The notes beneath the pieces are model-generated. The model was not told the DNA's origin and made no database searches. It saw only the letters and a list, made by a program, of their open reading frames with translations. A DNA stretch of 64,000 nt from NCBI RefSeq assembly GCF_001262015.1, contig NZ_CP012075.1, forward strand, positions 62,001 to 126,000, written 5' to 3'. Made by a program: the position numbers and the translations under genes. This document shows positions 18,501-28,633 of the stretch, one piece after another; within the stretch, counting starts at the first letter, position 1, and the number at the start of each line of letters is the position of its first letter. The stretch is from Prevotella fusca JCM 17724 (GTDB lineage Bacteria; Bacteroidota; Bacteroidia; Bacteroidales; Bacteroidaceae).

Positions 18501-19215
18501 TTTCCTTTGGCAGGTCAGCCTTCTCTGTCAATGCTTTCCAGTCGTCAGCAGGGATAGCAAACTGTGCTGTAACGGTAGTGTCCTTTACATCTCGATAGCA
18601 GCCTGGCTGGTTCAGCTCATGGCTTGACAGACCAGTACCTGCACCTGGTGAATAAGGCTGGATAGTATAGCCCTTGTACAGCAAGCCCTTGTTGTAGAGC
18701 TGCTTGAGAAGCCACCACAGGGTCTCAATATATTTATTGTCGTATGTAATGTATGGGTGCTCCATATCAACAAAGTAACCCATCTCTTCTGTCAGCTGCT
18801 GCCATTCAGCAGTGAACTTCATCACATTCTCACGGCACTTATGGTTGTAATCTTCAGTTGAAATATATTTATCTGATGCGTGATTGTCAATATCCTTTTT
18901 GGTGATACCCAGTTCTTTCTCTACACCTAATTCTACAGGTAGTCCATGAGTATCCCAACCCGCCTTGCGAAGAACCTGGAAACCCTGCATAGTCTTGTAG
19001 CGGTTGAAAGTATCCTTGATTGCACGTGCCAGCACGTGGTGAATGCCGGGGTGACCGTTAGCTGATGGAGGTCCCTCGAAGAAGATGAACTGCGGCTCAC
19101 CCTCACGTTCATCAATACTCTTGTGGAAGATATCTTTCTTCTCCCACTCTTTCAATATTTCCTGGTTTGTGCTTACAAGGTCAAGTCCCTTGTGCTCGGC
19201 GAATTTCTTTGCCAT
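15550..19215 (-). CDS. ileS: Isoleucyl-tRNA synthetase
   Basis: This enzyme charges tRNA-Ile. The 1221-residue product has the class I signatures PSANGHPGIHH (HIGH region, about 50-60) and GNKMSKHVGN (KMSKS region), an editing domain (WTTTPWTLPSNVAL) and a long C-terminal anticodon-binding region. It ends without the Cys4 zinc ribbon of E. coli-type IleRS. Length and sequence fit the eukaryote-like (type 2) IleRS found in many Bacteroidota. A -7 box (minus TATCTTTG, 19252-19259) lies 36 bases before the ATG. It is the first gene of a leftward seven-gene run. Confidence 0.97.
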   Translation of the reverse strand: MAKKFAEHKGLDLVSTNQEILKEWEKKDIFHKSIDEREGEPQFIFFEGPPSANGHPGIHHVLARAIKDTFNRYKTMQGFQVLRKAGWDTHGLPVELGVEKELGITKKDIDNHASDKYISTEDYNHKCRENVMKFTAEWQQLTEEMGYFVDMEHPYITYDNKYIETLWWLLKQLYNKGLLYKGYTIQPYSPGAGTGLSSHELNQPGCYRDVKDTTVTAQFAIPADDWKALTEKADLPKETWGKPCFVAWTTTPWTLPSNVALCVGPKIEYVVIETYNPYDEEKTTLVMAASRVAAYLKSEGEITDGGELPEYVRGDKYVPYRIVGRVMGTELEGLHYQQLMPWVKPVEQTGAFAPKFVNDYAAAHPEKVFASEDGRDKFVEMESEAFRIILGDYVTTDDGTGIVHIAPTFGADDAKVAKDANIPALYLISKKGQTRPMVDLQGKYYTIEELDRNFVKACVNEKAYGHHAGDYVKNSYDPRFNPDGVWDKKASEKAEDLNIILCMEMKQEGTAFNIQKHVHNYPHCWRTDKPILYYPLDSWFIKDTAKKERMVKLNKTIRWQPESTGTGRFGNWLENLNDWNLSRSRFWGTPLPIWRDENRGEKCIGSVEELYNEIEKSVAAGVMDKNPLKEAGFVVGDFSQENYDKIDLHRPYVDDIVLVNDEGKAMRRESDLIDVWFDSGSMPYAQLHYPFEGEINAEGLKATGKSEAEYRDQLVHSCYEGIAVPPAFFPADFINEGVDQTRGWFFTLHAIATMVFDSVAFKNVISTGLVLDAKGNKMSKHVGNVTDPFEMMNKYGADPVRFYMMTNSEPWDNLKFDPEGVDECRRKFFGTLYNTYSFFALYANVDGYDATTCEAVKADAPEIDRWIISKLNSLIKGVTAELENFDPTRAGRLIDSFVNNDLSNWYVRLNRKRFWGKEMSADKKSAYDTLYTCLITVARLLAPFAPFYADQLYKDLGGDSESIHLDRWSVADESVVDADLEARMDMAQRITSMVLALRRKVNIKVRQPLAQIMVPAIDATQKKHIEAVADLIKHEVNVKDLTFVEGQGILVKKVKCNFRVMGKKFGKLMKLVAARMDALSQDEIAALEAAGEFNFELEGQPIKVEAADVEIISEDIPGWLVSNEGNLTVALEVELTEELRREGMARELINRIQNLRKETGLEITDRISVVIEPNAEAKAAVESFGELIKTQVLANNITLEENNGTDVEFDEFRLHIDIKKD

Positions 19216-19251
19216 ATTATCTATTTGTTTTGCTTATTTTCTAAATACCTG

Positions 19252-19259
19252 CAAAGATA
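19252..19259 (-). promoter_or_regulatory. ileS: -7 box for ileS
   Basis: The minus strand reads TATCTTTG, matching TAnnTTTG, 36 bases before the ileS start codon. Confidence 0.6.
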
Positions 19260-19763
19260 CAAATAACAACTGAAACTACCAAACTTTTTAGTAGTATGAA
19301 AGGTGATGTGCTTTCTTTCTTACAAAGTTTTATTTTGAAAAGTAGTTCGTATATTGTAAATATGTCTATTGTAATGATAATCGCTTTTTATGGTTTCTAT
19401 TTGTATTTTGTAATATAGTAGTTGTAACTAAAGTTTAATATGGTATTAGATGAATAAAGAAACTTATCTTCTTTTTGTAAATAAAAATCATATCCTTGAT
19501 TTTATTTGATGCTTAATTGGAGTTGAATTGACGCCCTTTTGACTTCTTAAAGATGCCCTTTTGGCGTGTTACTAACGCCCTTTAGAGGTCTAATTAAGCA
19601 CCTTTTCTTGTATTGTTTTCTAACTATTTGGTTTAGTGGGAGTTGCAACTGTAGCAAAATCGTGCTCTTTTTGAGTAAAAATCAGCTTTAAGCAGGTTTT
19701 TTGTAATGATATTTCCGAATGTGACAAATGCGTTTTATAGGTATGATTGTTATTTATAGAAAC
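19260..19763. other. 0.5-kb AT-rich gap between ileS and rubrerythrin
   Basis: No gene is seen. It holds one 22-bp array (19511-19616) and AT-rich sequence on both sides. Confidence 0.7.
19511..19616 (+). repeat. 22-bp phased array, copy 3
   Basis: Cores at 19511 (GCTTAATTG), 19533 (GCCCTTTTG), 19555 (GCCCTTTTG), 19577 (GCCCTTTAG) and 19598 (GCACCTTTTC): steps 22, 22, 22 and 21. The end element is AAGCACCTTTTCTTGTA. Confidence 0.85.
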
Positions 19764-19791
19764 AAAAAAAGGACGCACAATTTGTGCGTCC
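19764..19791 (-). terminator. Terminator after rubrerythrin
   Basis: GGACGCAC and GTGCGTCC (19771-19778 with 19784-19791) form an 8-bp stem. On the minus strand it runs into seven T residues, 50 bases past the rubrerythrin stop. Confidence 0.9.
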
Positions 19792-19840
19792 GTAGAGATA
19801 AAGAGCTACAGAGAATTATTCTGTTAGCGTCTTAATTCTT

Positions 19841-20395
19841 TTACTTGAAGTAGCGGTTGTAAAGACCAACGAAGCCTGCACAGTGGCGAGCCTCGTCCTT
19901 AGCCATCTCGTGGATGGTGTCGTGGAGAGCGTCAGAGCCTTCCTTCTTGGCAAGTTTTGCCATCTCGAACTTCTCGGCACATGCACCCTTCTCGGCCTCG
20001 ATACGAGCCATGAGGTTTGACTTGGTGTCCTTCAGTACATCGCCGAGCAGCTCTGCATAACGGCTTGCGTGGTTAGCCTCCTCGTAAGCGTAGTGCTCAA
20101 AAGCACGAGCCACCTCAGGATAGCCCTCACGGTCAGCCTGGCGAGCCATTGCGAGGTACATACCTACCTCAGAACATTCGCCGGCGAATGTCATCTTGCA
20201 GTGCTCGATGAGTTCCTCTGACACCTTGTCCTTGTAAGCTGTACCTAATTCATGTACGGTAGCGAACTCGGTTACGTCGTCTTCTGTCATCTCCTTGAAC
20301 TTGCTTGCTGGAGCCTTACAGATTGGGCACTGCTCTGGTGCCTCCTCACCTTCGTGGATATAGCCACAAACGGTGCAGATAAATTTCTTCTTCAT
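19841..20395 (-). CDS. rbr: Reverse rubrerythrin (rubredoxin domain first)
   Basis: Rubrerythrins reduce hydrogen peroxide in anaerobes. The 184-residue product begins with a rubredoxin iron site (C7-x2-C10 and C23-x2-C26, in FICTVCGY and EQCPICKAP) followed by the diiron ferritin-like domain ([48 protein letters not shown]). The rubredoxin-first order defines the reverse type, which can act as an NADH-dependent peroxidase with a suitable reductase. It lies 140 bases after a Fur/PerR gene on the same strand. Confidence 0.93.
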   Translation of the reverse strand: MKKKFICTVCGYIHEGEEAPEQCPICKAPASKFKEMTEDDVTEFATVHELGTAYKDKVSEELIEHCKMTFAGECSEVGMYLAMARQADREGYPEVARAFEHYAYEEANHASRYAELLGDVLKDTKSNLMARIEAEKGACAEKFEMAKLAKKEGSDALHDTIHEMAKDEARHCAGFVGLYNRYFK

Positions 20396-20534
20396 AATGT
20401 TTCTTGTATGTTTTTGTATTTAAAAGGGCTTGTCGGCCCTCATCGTCATCTTGTGTGATGGGCGGCTAAAGTTCCGGAATACACTCCGGCTATGCCGGTG
20501 GTTGCAAACGCCTTGCAGCCTGTGAGCGAGGCTG

Positions 20535-20966
20535 TCAGTTCAGTTCCTCTTCCTGGCTTATAGCCTCCAGACACTTGGGACAGATGCCCTTGTAATAGAG
20601 CTGGGTGTCATCAATTCTGAATCCCTTGCCCATCTCGCCAGTATAGCGTGGCATCTCCATTGCCTCGAAGTCAAAAACCTTCTCGCAGCGTTTGCAGAAG
20701 AAGTGCGCATGTGGTTCGGTAATGCCATCATAGCATACACGGTGGTCATCAATGGTAATCATTGATGCTGCGCCATGTTCTGATAACATTCTCAGTGTGT
20801 TATATACTGTTGTGCGGCTCACCGTCGGCAGTTGCTTCTTCAGAGCGACGAATACCTCTTCCACCGTAGGATGAGTATGGTGAGAAATCAGATATTTCAT
20901 GATTGCAACGCGCTGAATTGATGGACGGATGCCCAGTGCGATAAGTTTGTTGTATGCTGAATCCAC
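20535..20966 (-). CDS. perR: Fur-family peroxide regulator (PerR-like)
   Basis: The 143-residue product has the Fur winged helix (about 10-85, IRPSIQRVAIMKYLISHHTH and TVSRTTVYNTLRMLSEHG), then a metal and dimer domain with HAHFFCKRCEK and GICPKCLE, giving two CxxC pairs for structural zinc. Its position directly upstream of reverse rubrerythrin supports a PerR role rather than iron-uptake control. That assignment is by context; Fur and PerR cannot be separated by these motifs alone. A -7 box lies about 95 bases upstream. Confidence 0.85.
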   Translation of the reverse strand: MDSAYNKLIALGIRPSIQRVAIMKYLISHHTHPTVEEVFVALKKQLPTVSRTTVYNTLRMLSEHGAASMITIDDHRVCYDGITEPHAHFFCKRCEKVFDFEAMEMPRYTGEMGKGFRIDDTQLYYKGICPKCLEAISQEEELN

Positions 20967-21381
20967 TATAATAAGAAGTTATCAGTTTATACTTAAAGAT
21001 ATTATGTTATTTTTCAATAAATCATCTGGTTATGTACAGATAACTTAATGTAAACTTATTGCAAAGGTAGTAATTTTGTGGTAAGCTGACAAATAATATT
21101 TTGTAAAATATACAATAGAGTGATAGTTTTGACTTTAATTCACAGTTCGATTTTGTCTTTAGGCAGGGTAAGAAGGTGGGAGACGTTGTAAGGAAAGGCA
21201 GGATAAAAAGACATAGTAACAGGGTAAATAGGCATGAGGTCTTCATAATTCTGGACTTTGAATTATCGAAGTGATTATAATTATGATTTTTGAACTTTGA
21301 ATTTTGAAATTTAGTTGATGTATTATGAATTAAAAGTCGTACCTTTGCCACAATATTTGATTTATAAAACTAATTTGTAGT
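20967..21381. other. Divergent perR / thrS intergenic region
   Basis: This 415-base AT-rich region holds a minus -7 box (TACCTTTG, 21062-21069) for perR and a plus box (21340-21347) for thrS. The frame at 21022-21351 (-) has no features of a gene and covers both promoters. Confidence 0.7.
21315..21347 (+). promoter_or_regulatory. thrS: thrS promoter
   Basis: TTG at 21315-21317 and TACCTTTG at 21340-21347 (22-base spacing) fit the Bacteroidota -33/-7 pattern, 34 bases before the thrS ATG. Confidence 0.65.
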
Positions 21382-23331
21382 ATGGTTAAAATCACTTTCC
21401 CAGACGGTTCCGTTCGTGAATACGAGCAGGGCGTAACTGGTTTTCAAATCGCCGAGAGCATTTCGCCGGCTCTCGCCCGTGACGTTGTATCTTGCGGTGT
21501 AAATGGCGAAACAACAGAACTCAACCGTCCTATCAACGAGGACGCAAGCATCGCACTTTATAAGTTCGATGACGAAGAAGGTAAGCACACCTTCTGGCAC
21601 ACCTCTGCCCACCTCCTTGCCGAGGCTCTGCAGGAACTCTATCCAGGCATTCAGTTTGGTTTCGGTCCAGCAGTTGAAAACGGTTTCTTCTATGACGTGA
21701 TGCCAGCAGAGGGACAGACAATCTCTGAGAACGACTTCCCAAAGATTGAAGAGAAGATGCGCGAGCTTGCAAAGAAGAACGAGCAGGTTCTCCGTCGTGA
21801 CATTTCAAAGGCTGATGCCGTAAAGGAATTCACTGCTGACGGACAGGAATACAAGGTGGAGCACATCGTTGAAGACCTCGAAGATGGCACCATCTCAACA
21901 TATTCACAGGGTAACTTCACCGACCTTTGTCGTGGTCCGCACCTCGTTTCTACAGGTGCTATCAAGGCAATCAAGATAACCAGCGTTGCCGGAGCTTTCT
22001 GGCGTGGCGATGCTAAGCGCGAGCAGATGACACGTATCTACGGTATCACCTTCCCAAAGAAGAAGATGCTCGACGAATACCTCGTAATGCTCGAAGAAGC
22101 AAAGAAGCGCGACCATCGTAAGATTGGTAAGGAAATGGAACTCTTCATGTTCTCTGACCGTGTCGGTAAGGGTCTTCCTATCTGGTTGCCAAAGGGTACA
22201 CAGCTGCGTCTGCGCCTGCAGGACCTTCTGCGTCGTCTCCTCCGTCCTTACAACTATCAGGAGGTAATCACACCGGGTATCGGTGGCAAGAACCTCTACG
22301 TAACATCTGGTCACTATGCGCACTATGGCAAGGATGCTTTCCAGCCAATCCACACACCGGAGGAGGACGAAGAGTACATGCTCAAGCCAATGAACTGCCC
22401 TCACCACTGTGAGATCTACGCACACAAGCCACGTTCTTACAAAGATCTCCCACTGCGTATCGCTGAGTTCGGAACCGTGTTCCGCTACGAGAAGAGCGGT
22501 GAGCTTCACGGACTTACACGTGTTCGCACCTTCACACAGGATGATGCTCATATCTTCGTGCGCCCTGAACAGGTAAAGGCAGAGTTCGAGAACAATATCG
22601 ACATTATTCTCAAGGTGTTCAAGACCTTCGGCTTCGATAACTATGAGGCACAGATTTCGCTCCGCGACCCAGAAGACAAGGAGAAGTACATCGGCTCTGA
22701 CGACGTATGGGAAGAGAGCGAGACTGCCATCAAGGAGGCTTGTGCTGAGAAGGGGCTTCAGGCTCGTGTAGAGCTTGGCGAGGCTGCTTTCTACGGTCCT
22801 AAGCTCGACTTCATGGTGAAGGATGCCATCGGACGTCGTTGGCAGCTCGGAACTATTCAGGTAGACTATAACCTCCCTAACCGCTTCAAGCTCGAATACA
22901 CCGCTGAGGACAACTCAAAGAAGACCCCAGTGATGGTTCACCGTGCACCATTCGGTTCGCTCGAGCGTTTCACAGCCGTTCTCATCGAGCACACAGCAGG
23001 TCACTTCCCACTCTGGTTGACACCTGATCAGATTGCTATCCTCCCGATCTCTGAGAAGTACAACGACTATGCCCACAAGGTAAAGGCATACTTCGATGCA
23101 CACGACGTACGTTCGATCATGGACGACCGCAACGAGAAGATTGGCCGCAAGATTCGCGACAACGAGCTCAAGCGCGTACCTTACATGGTCATCGTCGGCG
23201 AGAAAGAGGCAGCCGAAGGTCTCGTATCAATGCGTCAGCAGGGCGGTGGCGAACAGGCTACTATGACAATGGAAGCCTTCGCTGAGCGTATCAACAATGA
23301 GGTTGCCGATCAGCTGAAGGAGTTGGATTAA
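21382..23331 (+). CDS. thrS: Threonyl-tRNA synthetase
   Basis: The 649-residue enzyme charges tRNA-Thr. Visible parts in order: TGS domain (1-60, [20 protein letters not shown]), the editing/SAD domain with [11 protein letters not shown] (HxxxH) and the Cys/His of DLCRGPHL, the class II catalytic core with zinc-site [33 protein letters not shown], and the C-terminal anticodon-binding domain ([20 protein letters not shown]). In many bacteria thrS leads infC-rpmI-rplT; here a leftward nrdG follows, so thrS stands alone. Confidence 0.98.
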   Translation: MVKITFPDGSVREYEQGVTGFQIAESISPALARDVVSCGVNGETTELNRPINEDASIALYKFDDEEGKHTFWHTSAHLLAEALQELYPGIQFGFGPAVENGFFYDVMPAEGQTISENDFPKIEEKMRELAKKNEQVLRRDISKADAVKEFTADGQEYKVEHIVEDLEDGTISTYSQGNFTDLCRGPHLVSTGAIKAIKITSVAGAFWRGDAKREQMTRIYGITFPKKKMLDEYLVMLEEAKKRDHRKIGKEMELFMFSDRVGKGLPIWLPKGTQLRLRLQDLLRRLLRPYNYQEVITPGIGGKNLYVTSGHYAHYGKDAFQPIHTPEEDEEYMLKPMNCPHHCEIYAHKPRSYKDLPLRIAEFGTVFRYEKSGELHGLTRVRTFTQDDAHIFVRPEQVKAEFENNIDIILKVFKTFGFDNYEAQISLRDPEDKEKYIGSDDVWEESETAIKEACAEKGLQARVELGEAAFYGPKLDFMVKDAIGRRWQLGTIQVDYNLPNRFKLEYTAEDNSKKTPVMVHRAPFGSLERFTAVLIEHTAGHFPLWLTPDQIAILPISEKYNDYAHKVKAYFDAHDVRSIMDDRNEKIGRKIRDNELKRVPYMVIVGEKEAAEGLVSMRQQGGGEQATMTMEAFAERINNEVADQLKELD

Positions 23332-23828
23332 AGCCTCCCCAAGCCCCTCTGAAGGGAGGGGCTGTGTTAGGATAAAGTTCGCTTTTGAGGCTTAACATAT
23401 TACTGACCCTCGTGGTCTTCCTTCTCTCCCCAGCGAGAGGGGGAGTCATTTATGCGGTATCCCTTGGTGGATGCCGCTTTTTTATTTTAAGTTGACGATT
23501 TTTTGAGTAAACAAGTCATTTGTCCAGCTGCTTCACGGGTTGTAACTTGTTCCACCATGCGGGATACCCGTGTGGTCAGGCTAAGATTTGTTAATCTGTT
23601 CTTATGTCCTTTCTACCTGTCATTTTGTTCATTTTCTTCAATCTGCCTTAACCAGTTCATCTGTCATTCTGTCTGCTGTTCATTTTCTTCATTCTGTCTT
23701 AATATGGGGTCTTCCGAAATATGGAGTGATAAAGTAGCCAGCTACATAATATGGCACACAGAGAAGCGGAGGAAGAAGAGGAAAAATCTTTTCAACCAAG
23801 GGCGTTCTTATAGGCTGCAGTCAGACAG
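23332..23828. other. Convergent thrS / nrdG gap
   Basis: About 500 bases hold a G/C-rich hairpin just after thrS (AGCCCCTC/GAGGGGCT, 23342-23363), a related run near 23423-23452, and AT-rich sequence with CTGTTCATTTTCTTCAATCT-like direct repeats near 23618-23700 (two copies about 48 bases apart). The frame at 23503-23895 (+) is low-complexity and rejected. Confidence 0.6.
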
Positions 23829-24293
23829 TTATTTCCAGAAGCGGAAAGTAATATCTTCAAAACTGCCATCAAGGCGTCGGCGAAGCATGCGCTGATTGGT
23901 ACGTGGGGAGTTCAGTGCGCCGAGATGGCGGAGATAAGGCCCCACTTTTATATAATTGAAGTGCTGTTGGTTAATGAGTGGCGATATGGCTGTACGCCCC
24001 GTGTACCATCCTGTCTTTAGTCCTGGGTGACAATGCAGGACGTGTTCGGCAAGCGTGTCTACTGCAGTCGGGTCAGCATCGCCCCCCATGAAGCCCACAC
24101 AGGTGATAGTATCTTCTGCCTCACGGATGAGCGAGGAAAGTACCTCCGTAGTAAGGTCGCTGCCCTCGTCACTCCACAGGAATCTGCTGTGGCAGCCCGG
24201 GCAGTGGCATGGGCATCCTGAAATGTTGATGGCAAGCGTCACCTCATCGGGAAATTCCTGAAAGACGATATCCGTGTTGATATAATGAAGCAT
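23829..24293 (-). CDS. nrdG: Anaerobic ribonucleotide reductase activase
   Basis: NrdG uses S-adenosylmethionine to install the glycyl radical on the class III reductase NrdD. The 154-residue product has the radical-SAM cluster motif CxxxCxxC (in SGCPCHCPGCHS) and the family marks FMGGDADP and KTGWYTGR. Start 24293 (MLHYINTDIVFQEFPDEVTL) matches the usual length; an ATG at 24365 would add 24 residues that look unlike the family. nrdD is not adjacent, which is unusual because the two are normally paired. Confidence 0.85.
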   Translation of the reverse strand: MLHYINTDIVFQEFPDEVTLAINISGCPCHCPGCHSRFLWSDEGSDLTTEVLSSLIREAEDTITCVGFMGGDADPTAVDTLAEHVLHCHPGLKTGWYTGRTAISPLINQQHFNYIKVGPYLRHLGALNSPRTNQRMLRRRLDGSFEDITFRFWK

Positions 24294-24569
24294 CTTTATC
24301 TGGTTGTTTTCTCTGAAAAAAAATGTATTGTCTGGGGGCGTCCAGTCTGTTTCTTGCATTGCCATTCCGCAAAGACAGCCTGTCCGTTTCTGAATGCAAA
24401 GTTATGAATAAAGTTTTAATTGGAACTGATTGTACAGATGAAAAACAAAAAAGGAGATGTAAGATGATGTGGAATGTTGCTTAACATGCTCTTTCATTAC
24501 TGGTGAAAAAGATGAAGAAATATTGCTTTTTTAAGTGGGTTTGTATCCATCAGATTATCAAACGATTAC

Positions 24570-24661
24570 AAAGACGTGCAAGAAAAGGTGCTTAGTTGCA
24601 TTGCAATAGGGAGTTAATTGACCTTCAATAGGGCGTTAGTTGGATTGTAGTTAGGCGTTAA
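24570..24661 (-). repeat. 22-bp phased array, copy 4 (reversed)
   Basis: Read on the minus strand, the core boundaries on the plus strand are 24656, 24634, 24612 and 24591 (steps 22, 22, 21). They lead into AAGCACCTTTTCTTGCAC and then the flank TTTGTAATCGTTTGATAATC, the same flank as in copies 1, 7 and 8. Confidence 0.8.
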
Positions 24662-25065
24662 TTGAATTGCTGTTGATACTCAGTGGAAACTTGAAGGAGA
24701 AAGTCTTGGTGTAGACAAGCATCTTTGAACTGCCCTTGTCTGTCCCGATTTTTTCACAGTGAAGTCGTGCTTCTTCCCAACTCCTTTCCAAAAGGGAGGG
24801 GTATGAATACTATTGTTACCCTACGGACCTCGTGGATGCGCCTTTACTCTTAGCACCTTGCCCTTTGATAATCTTTTAACCCACAATCTGTTGTTAAACT
24901 ACAATGGGCTTGTTTGCCTGTTCGCTTGTACCCTGTGAGATACAAAAGAAGTGCATTTGAAATATCTTGACAACTGTGCGGTCGTCAGGCTCAAAAAGAA
25001 GTGCAAAAATGACGGATTTCAGTAACGTTGTAACCCGCAGAGAATCAGATGTTTGCACAACGGTG

Positions 25066-25165
25066 TTTCAAAAGAGCGTTAGTTAGGGTTCAAAAGGGCG
25101 TTAACAAGACCTCAAAAGGGCGTCTTTTCGAAGCCAATTGGGCGTATTTTCAAAGCTAAAAGACC
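25066..25165 (-). repeat. 22-bp phased array, copy 5 (reversed)
   Basis: Core boundaries at 25165, 25143, 25121, 25099 and 25077 are exactly 22 bp apart. The minus strand reads GGTCTTTTAG, GCCCAATTG, GCCCTTTTG, GCCCTTTTG and GCTCTTTTG, the same module order as copy 1. The usual 21-bp end step and AAGCACC element are missing. Confidence 0.8.
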
Positions 25166-25425
25166 ATCAGTTCGATTTCACGGTTTGAAATATTATTACA
25201 AAAGATTGTTCGGGTCACTGCAAAGATACATAATGACAGTTTTTAAACAAGCATAATGATGAATATCCACGCATTTAATGGATGAAGCCCAAAGAGGTGT
25301 GTTATAAAGAGAATTATACGTGAAAGGATGTTATTTCTCTTGATTTTTTTCTCTTCTGATTAAACCTTATATGTTTTTCCGCATCATATTTTTCGTTAAG
25401 ATTTAGAATAGAAGAAAGGTATGTT

Positions 25426-28412
25426 ATGGTTAAAAGATTGTTTGTTTTTGTCCTTCTGCTGACAGGTTCGATGACAATGTTGGCACAGAACAGAACCATA
25501 ACGGGTACGCTCTATGACGGAGAGTTAAAAGAGAAAGTACCCTTTGCTGTTGTCCAGCTGTTGAAGCAGGACAGTAGTTATGTTGTCGGTGCCACATCAG
25601 ACGACAACGGAAACTTCAAGGTGACTGCGCCTGCAAACGGACGATACATTCTGAAGGAATCGTATGTAGGGTATAAGACCATCTTCCAGAATGTTACGAT
25701 TGCCAACGAGCAGGATGTATCGGTGGGGCAGTTAGACTTTCATGTAGAAGCCCGTACGCTGAAGGAGGTGAAAGTGGTGGCAAGTGCACCGAAGGTTGTT
25801 GTGAAGGCTGACACATTCCAGTACAATGCCTCTGCCTATCGTGTTCCGGAAGGGTCGACCATCGAAGCCCTTGTAAAGAAACTTCCCGGTGCAGAAGTGT
25901 CGAGCGACGGAACGATAAAAATCAACGGAAAGGAAGTGAAGAAGATTCTTGTTGATGGAAAGGAGTTCATGGTGGGTGACACCAAGACCGCCATGAAGAA
26001 TCTGCCTACGTCCATCATACAGACCATAAAGGCTTATGACCAGAAGAGTGACCTTACTCGTGTGACGGGTATCGACGATGGTAATGAGTCGACAGTACTC
26101 GACTTCGGTGTGAAGCCGGGAATGAACAAGGGTCTTTTCTCGAATATCGACCTCGGTATCGGAACAAAGAACCGTTATTCAGAGCGTGGTATGGCAGCCT
26201 ATTTCAACAGCAAGTTCCGTATGATGGGCTTTGTTTCGGCGAATAATGTCAATGACATGGGCTTCGGCGGCGGTCCACGTGGCGGCTTCGGCGGTGTGCG
26301 GCAGGGACTGAATGCGACGAAGATGGTCGGTCTGAATATGAATTATGACAACGGAAAGACGCTGCAATGGGACGGTAGCGTGCGCTGGAACCATGCAGAT
26401 GGTGACCTGAATACCCGTGTGGCGGCTGAGAATTTCGTGGCACAGCAGGGCTCTTTCTCCAACCGTCTCTCCCAGCAATACACAAGAACCAACTCGTGGG
26501 ATGGACGATTCCGTCTGGAATGGCGTCCCGACTCAGTATGGAACATCATGTTCCGCCCGAATATTCAGTTAAGCAAGAGCGACGGACAGACGGTAAGTAC
26601 ATCAGCTGCCTATAACTCTGACCCTTACGAAACGGTAGATGATCCGTTGTCGGATGCCTCTATCACACAGTTGAAAGCATTGGGCAAGATGGTGAATACA
26701 CAGCGCAATATGACTATAACATACGGTGACAGTAAGTCATTGGGTGCTATGTTGCAGGTGAACCGAAAGTTGTCATCGAACGGACGGAACGTTACGTTGA
26801 GAATGGACGGCAACTATAGCGATGCTGATTCCAAGACATTCTCAACCCAAGATATACAATATTACCAGCTGCGCAACACTCTCGGCAATGATTCCACCTA
26901 TCAGGCTTACCGCTTCAATCTCATGCCTACGAAGAGCTGGGACTATGCCGTGCAGGCTACTTACAGCGAACCGATAGCGCGGAAGACCTATCTGCAGTTC
27001 AGTTATCAGTTCAAGTATGGTTTTTCCAAGAGTGACCGTGATACCTACGACCTCTCTTCTCTGCCCTCTGGGACGTTCAGCGGTTTGCAGCCTGCTTACC
27101 GTTCGTGGGATATTATCTTGGTCTACTGACCAATCCGTTGAACAGCTATCTTGATGATAACCTCAGCCGGTACTCCGAGTATCGCACTTATACACACGAT
27201 ATGCAGATGATGCTGCGAATGATTCGCAACAAGTGGAAGATGAATGTGGGTGTGATGCTGCAGCCACAGCGTTCTACCTACATGCAGGATTACCTTAGTG
27301 TGCATGTCGATACAGCACGTACGGTGGTGAACTGGAGTCCTACCTTCGACTTCCGTTACCGCTTCGGCGAGCAGAGTAACCTGCGTATCAATTATAAAGG
27401 AACGGTGTCACAGCCTACAATGAGCCAGCTGCTCAGTATTGTCGACAATACCGATCCGCAGAACATATCAGTTGGTAATCCGGGACTGAAGCCTGCCTTT
27501 ACCAATCGTTTCCGTCTGTTCTATAACACCTACAAGCAGAAATACGCCCAGGCACTGATGACTTTCGCCAATTTCTCAAGTACACGTAATGCCATCGGCA
27601 ACAGTGTCAGCTACGATGCAGCGAGCGGTGCACGTACTGTCCGCCCTGTCAACGTGAACGGAAACTGGGATGCTGATGCAGGATTGATGTACAACAGGAG
27701 CATTGACTCAGCCGGAGTATGGAACATTCACACCTTTACACGTGCCAACTTTAACCGCTATGTCAGTTATCTACAGCTGAACATGGCAAGCAGTCTGGAG
27801 AAGAATGTCACGAAATCGCTGACCTTGGGCGAGCGTCTTGCAGGTAGTTACCGCAACTCATGGCTGGAACTGGAGCTGGACGGGTCAGTAGACCATACCC
27901 GTACAAAGAACAACCTGCAGAGTGTCAGCAACCTGCGCACCTGGCAGTTTGCCTACGGTGGTACGTTGAGTCTGAACCTTCCGTGGAACATGAGCATATC
28001 GACTGACCTTCATCAGAACAGCCGCCGTGGTTACAGTGATGCCTCGCTGAATACGAATGAAATGCTTTGGAATGCGCAGATTTCGCAGAGCTTGCTGCGT
28101 AACAATGCCCTCACGTTAAGTCTGCAGTTCTATGACATCCTTCATCAGCAGAGCAATCTCTCACGTGTCATCAATGCCGTGAGCCGCACAGATACGGAAT
28201 ACAACAGCATCAACAGCTATATCATGCTGCGTGCTACTTACCGTCTGAACCTCTTTGGAGGTAAGAATGCTATGCCGAAACCTAAGGATGGTCCTGGTTT
28301 CGACCGTCGTGGTCCGGGTATGGGACCTCGTCCGGGTGACCGTCCTGCTGGCGGTGGCAGTTCATCTGGTGGCGGTCGTCCCCCGATGGGTGGTGGCTTT
28401 GGCGGGTTCTAA
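25426..28412 (+). pseudogene. OMP_b-brl_3-type outer-membrane receptor with a frameshift
   Basis: Two overlapping frames (25426-27129 and 27105-28412) together encode one protein of about 995 residues: signal peptide (MVKRLFVFVLLLTGSMTMLA), carboxypeptidase-like regulatory domain (about 25-105, TITGTLYDGELKEKVPFAVV), a plug-like region (KLPGAEVSSDGTIKINGKEV, ILVDGKEFM) and a long beta-barrel, ending in a Gly/Pro-rich tail. One A missing near 27110-27113 breaks the frame; restoring it gives YRSWDNYLGLLTNPLNSYL across the junction. It may be a recent null mutation or a sequencing error. GAAAGG at 25415-25420 is a plausible ribosome site. Confidence 0.85.
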
Positions 28413-28464
28413 GCCCCTCAGCCCCTCCTAAGGAGGAGAGTTCCTGGCGGAAGCCGGCAAAGGT

Positions 28465-28496
28465 AAGACTTGCCAATTTCTGCAAGTCTTCTTTTG
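28465..28496 (+). terminator. Terminator after the barrel gene
   Basis: AAGACTTGC pairs with GCAAGTCTT (28465-28473 with 28482-28490), followed by CTTTTG, 52 bases past the stop. Confidence 0.8.
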
Positions 28497-28633
28497 TCAG
28501 TATGTGTATGCTGTGGAAACAATGTTTTTACTTATTGGTGTCCGATAAAACTATTGAAGCTCCAAGAAACCTTTGTTGTCAGCAAAACAGGTACATTTGT
28601 CTCATAATGAGATGTGTCCTAACCTTTAAATCA

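Larger units (their letters stand above)
24366..25413. other. 1.1-kb repeat-rich gap between divergent nrdG and the barrel gene
   Basis: No gene is seen. It holds two 22-bp arrays, both reversed relative to the earlier copies (24570-24661 and 25066-25165), a G/C-rich hairpin near 24778-24797, and the short recurring motif TCCACGCATTTAATGGATGA near 25266-25285. Confidence 0.7.

Noticed and set aside
21022..21351. Open frame of 109 codons in the perR/thrS gap
   Set aside because: It spans both promoters and consists of AT-rich, low-complexity sequence.
23503..23895. Open frame of 130 codons after thrS
   Set aside because: It comes from direct repeats rich in TCATTT/TTCTTC and runs into nrdG on the other strand.
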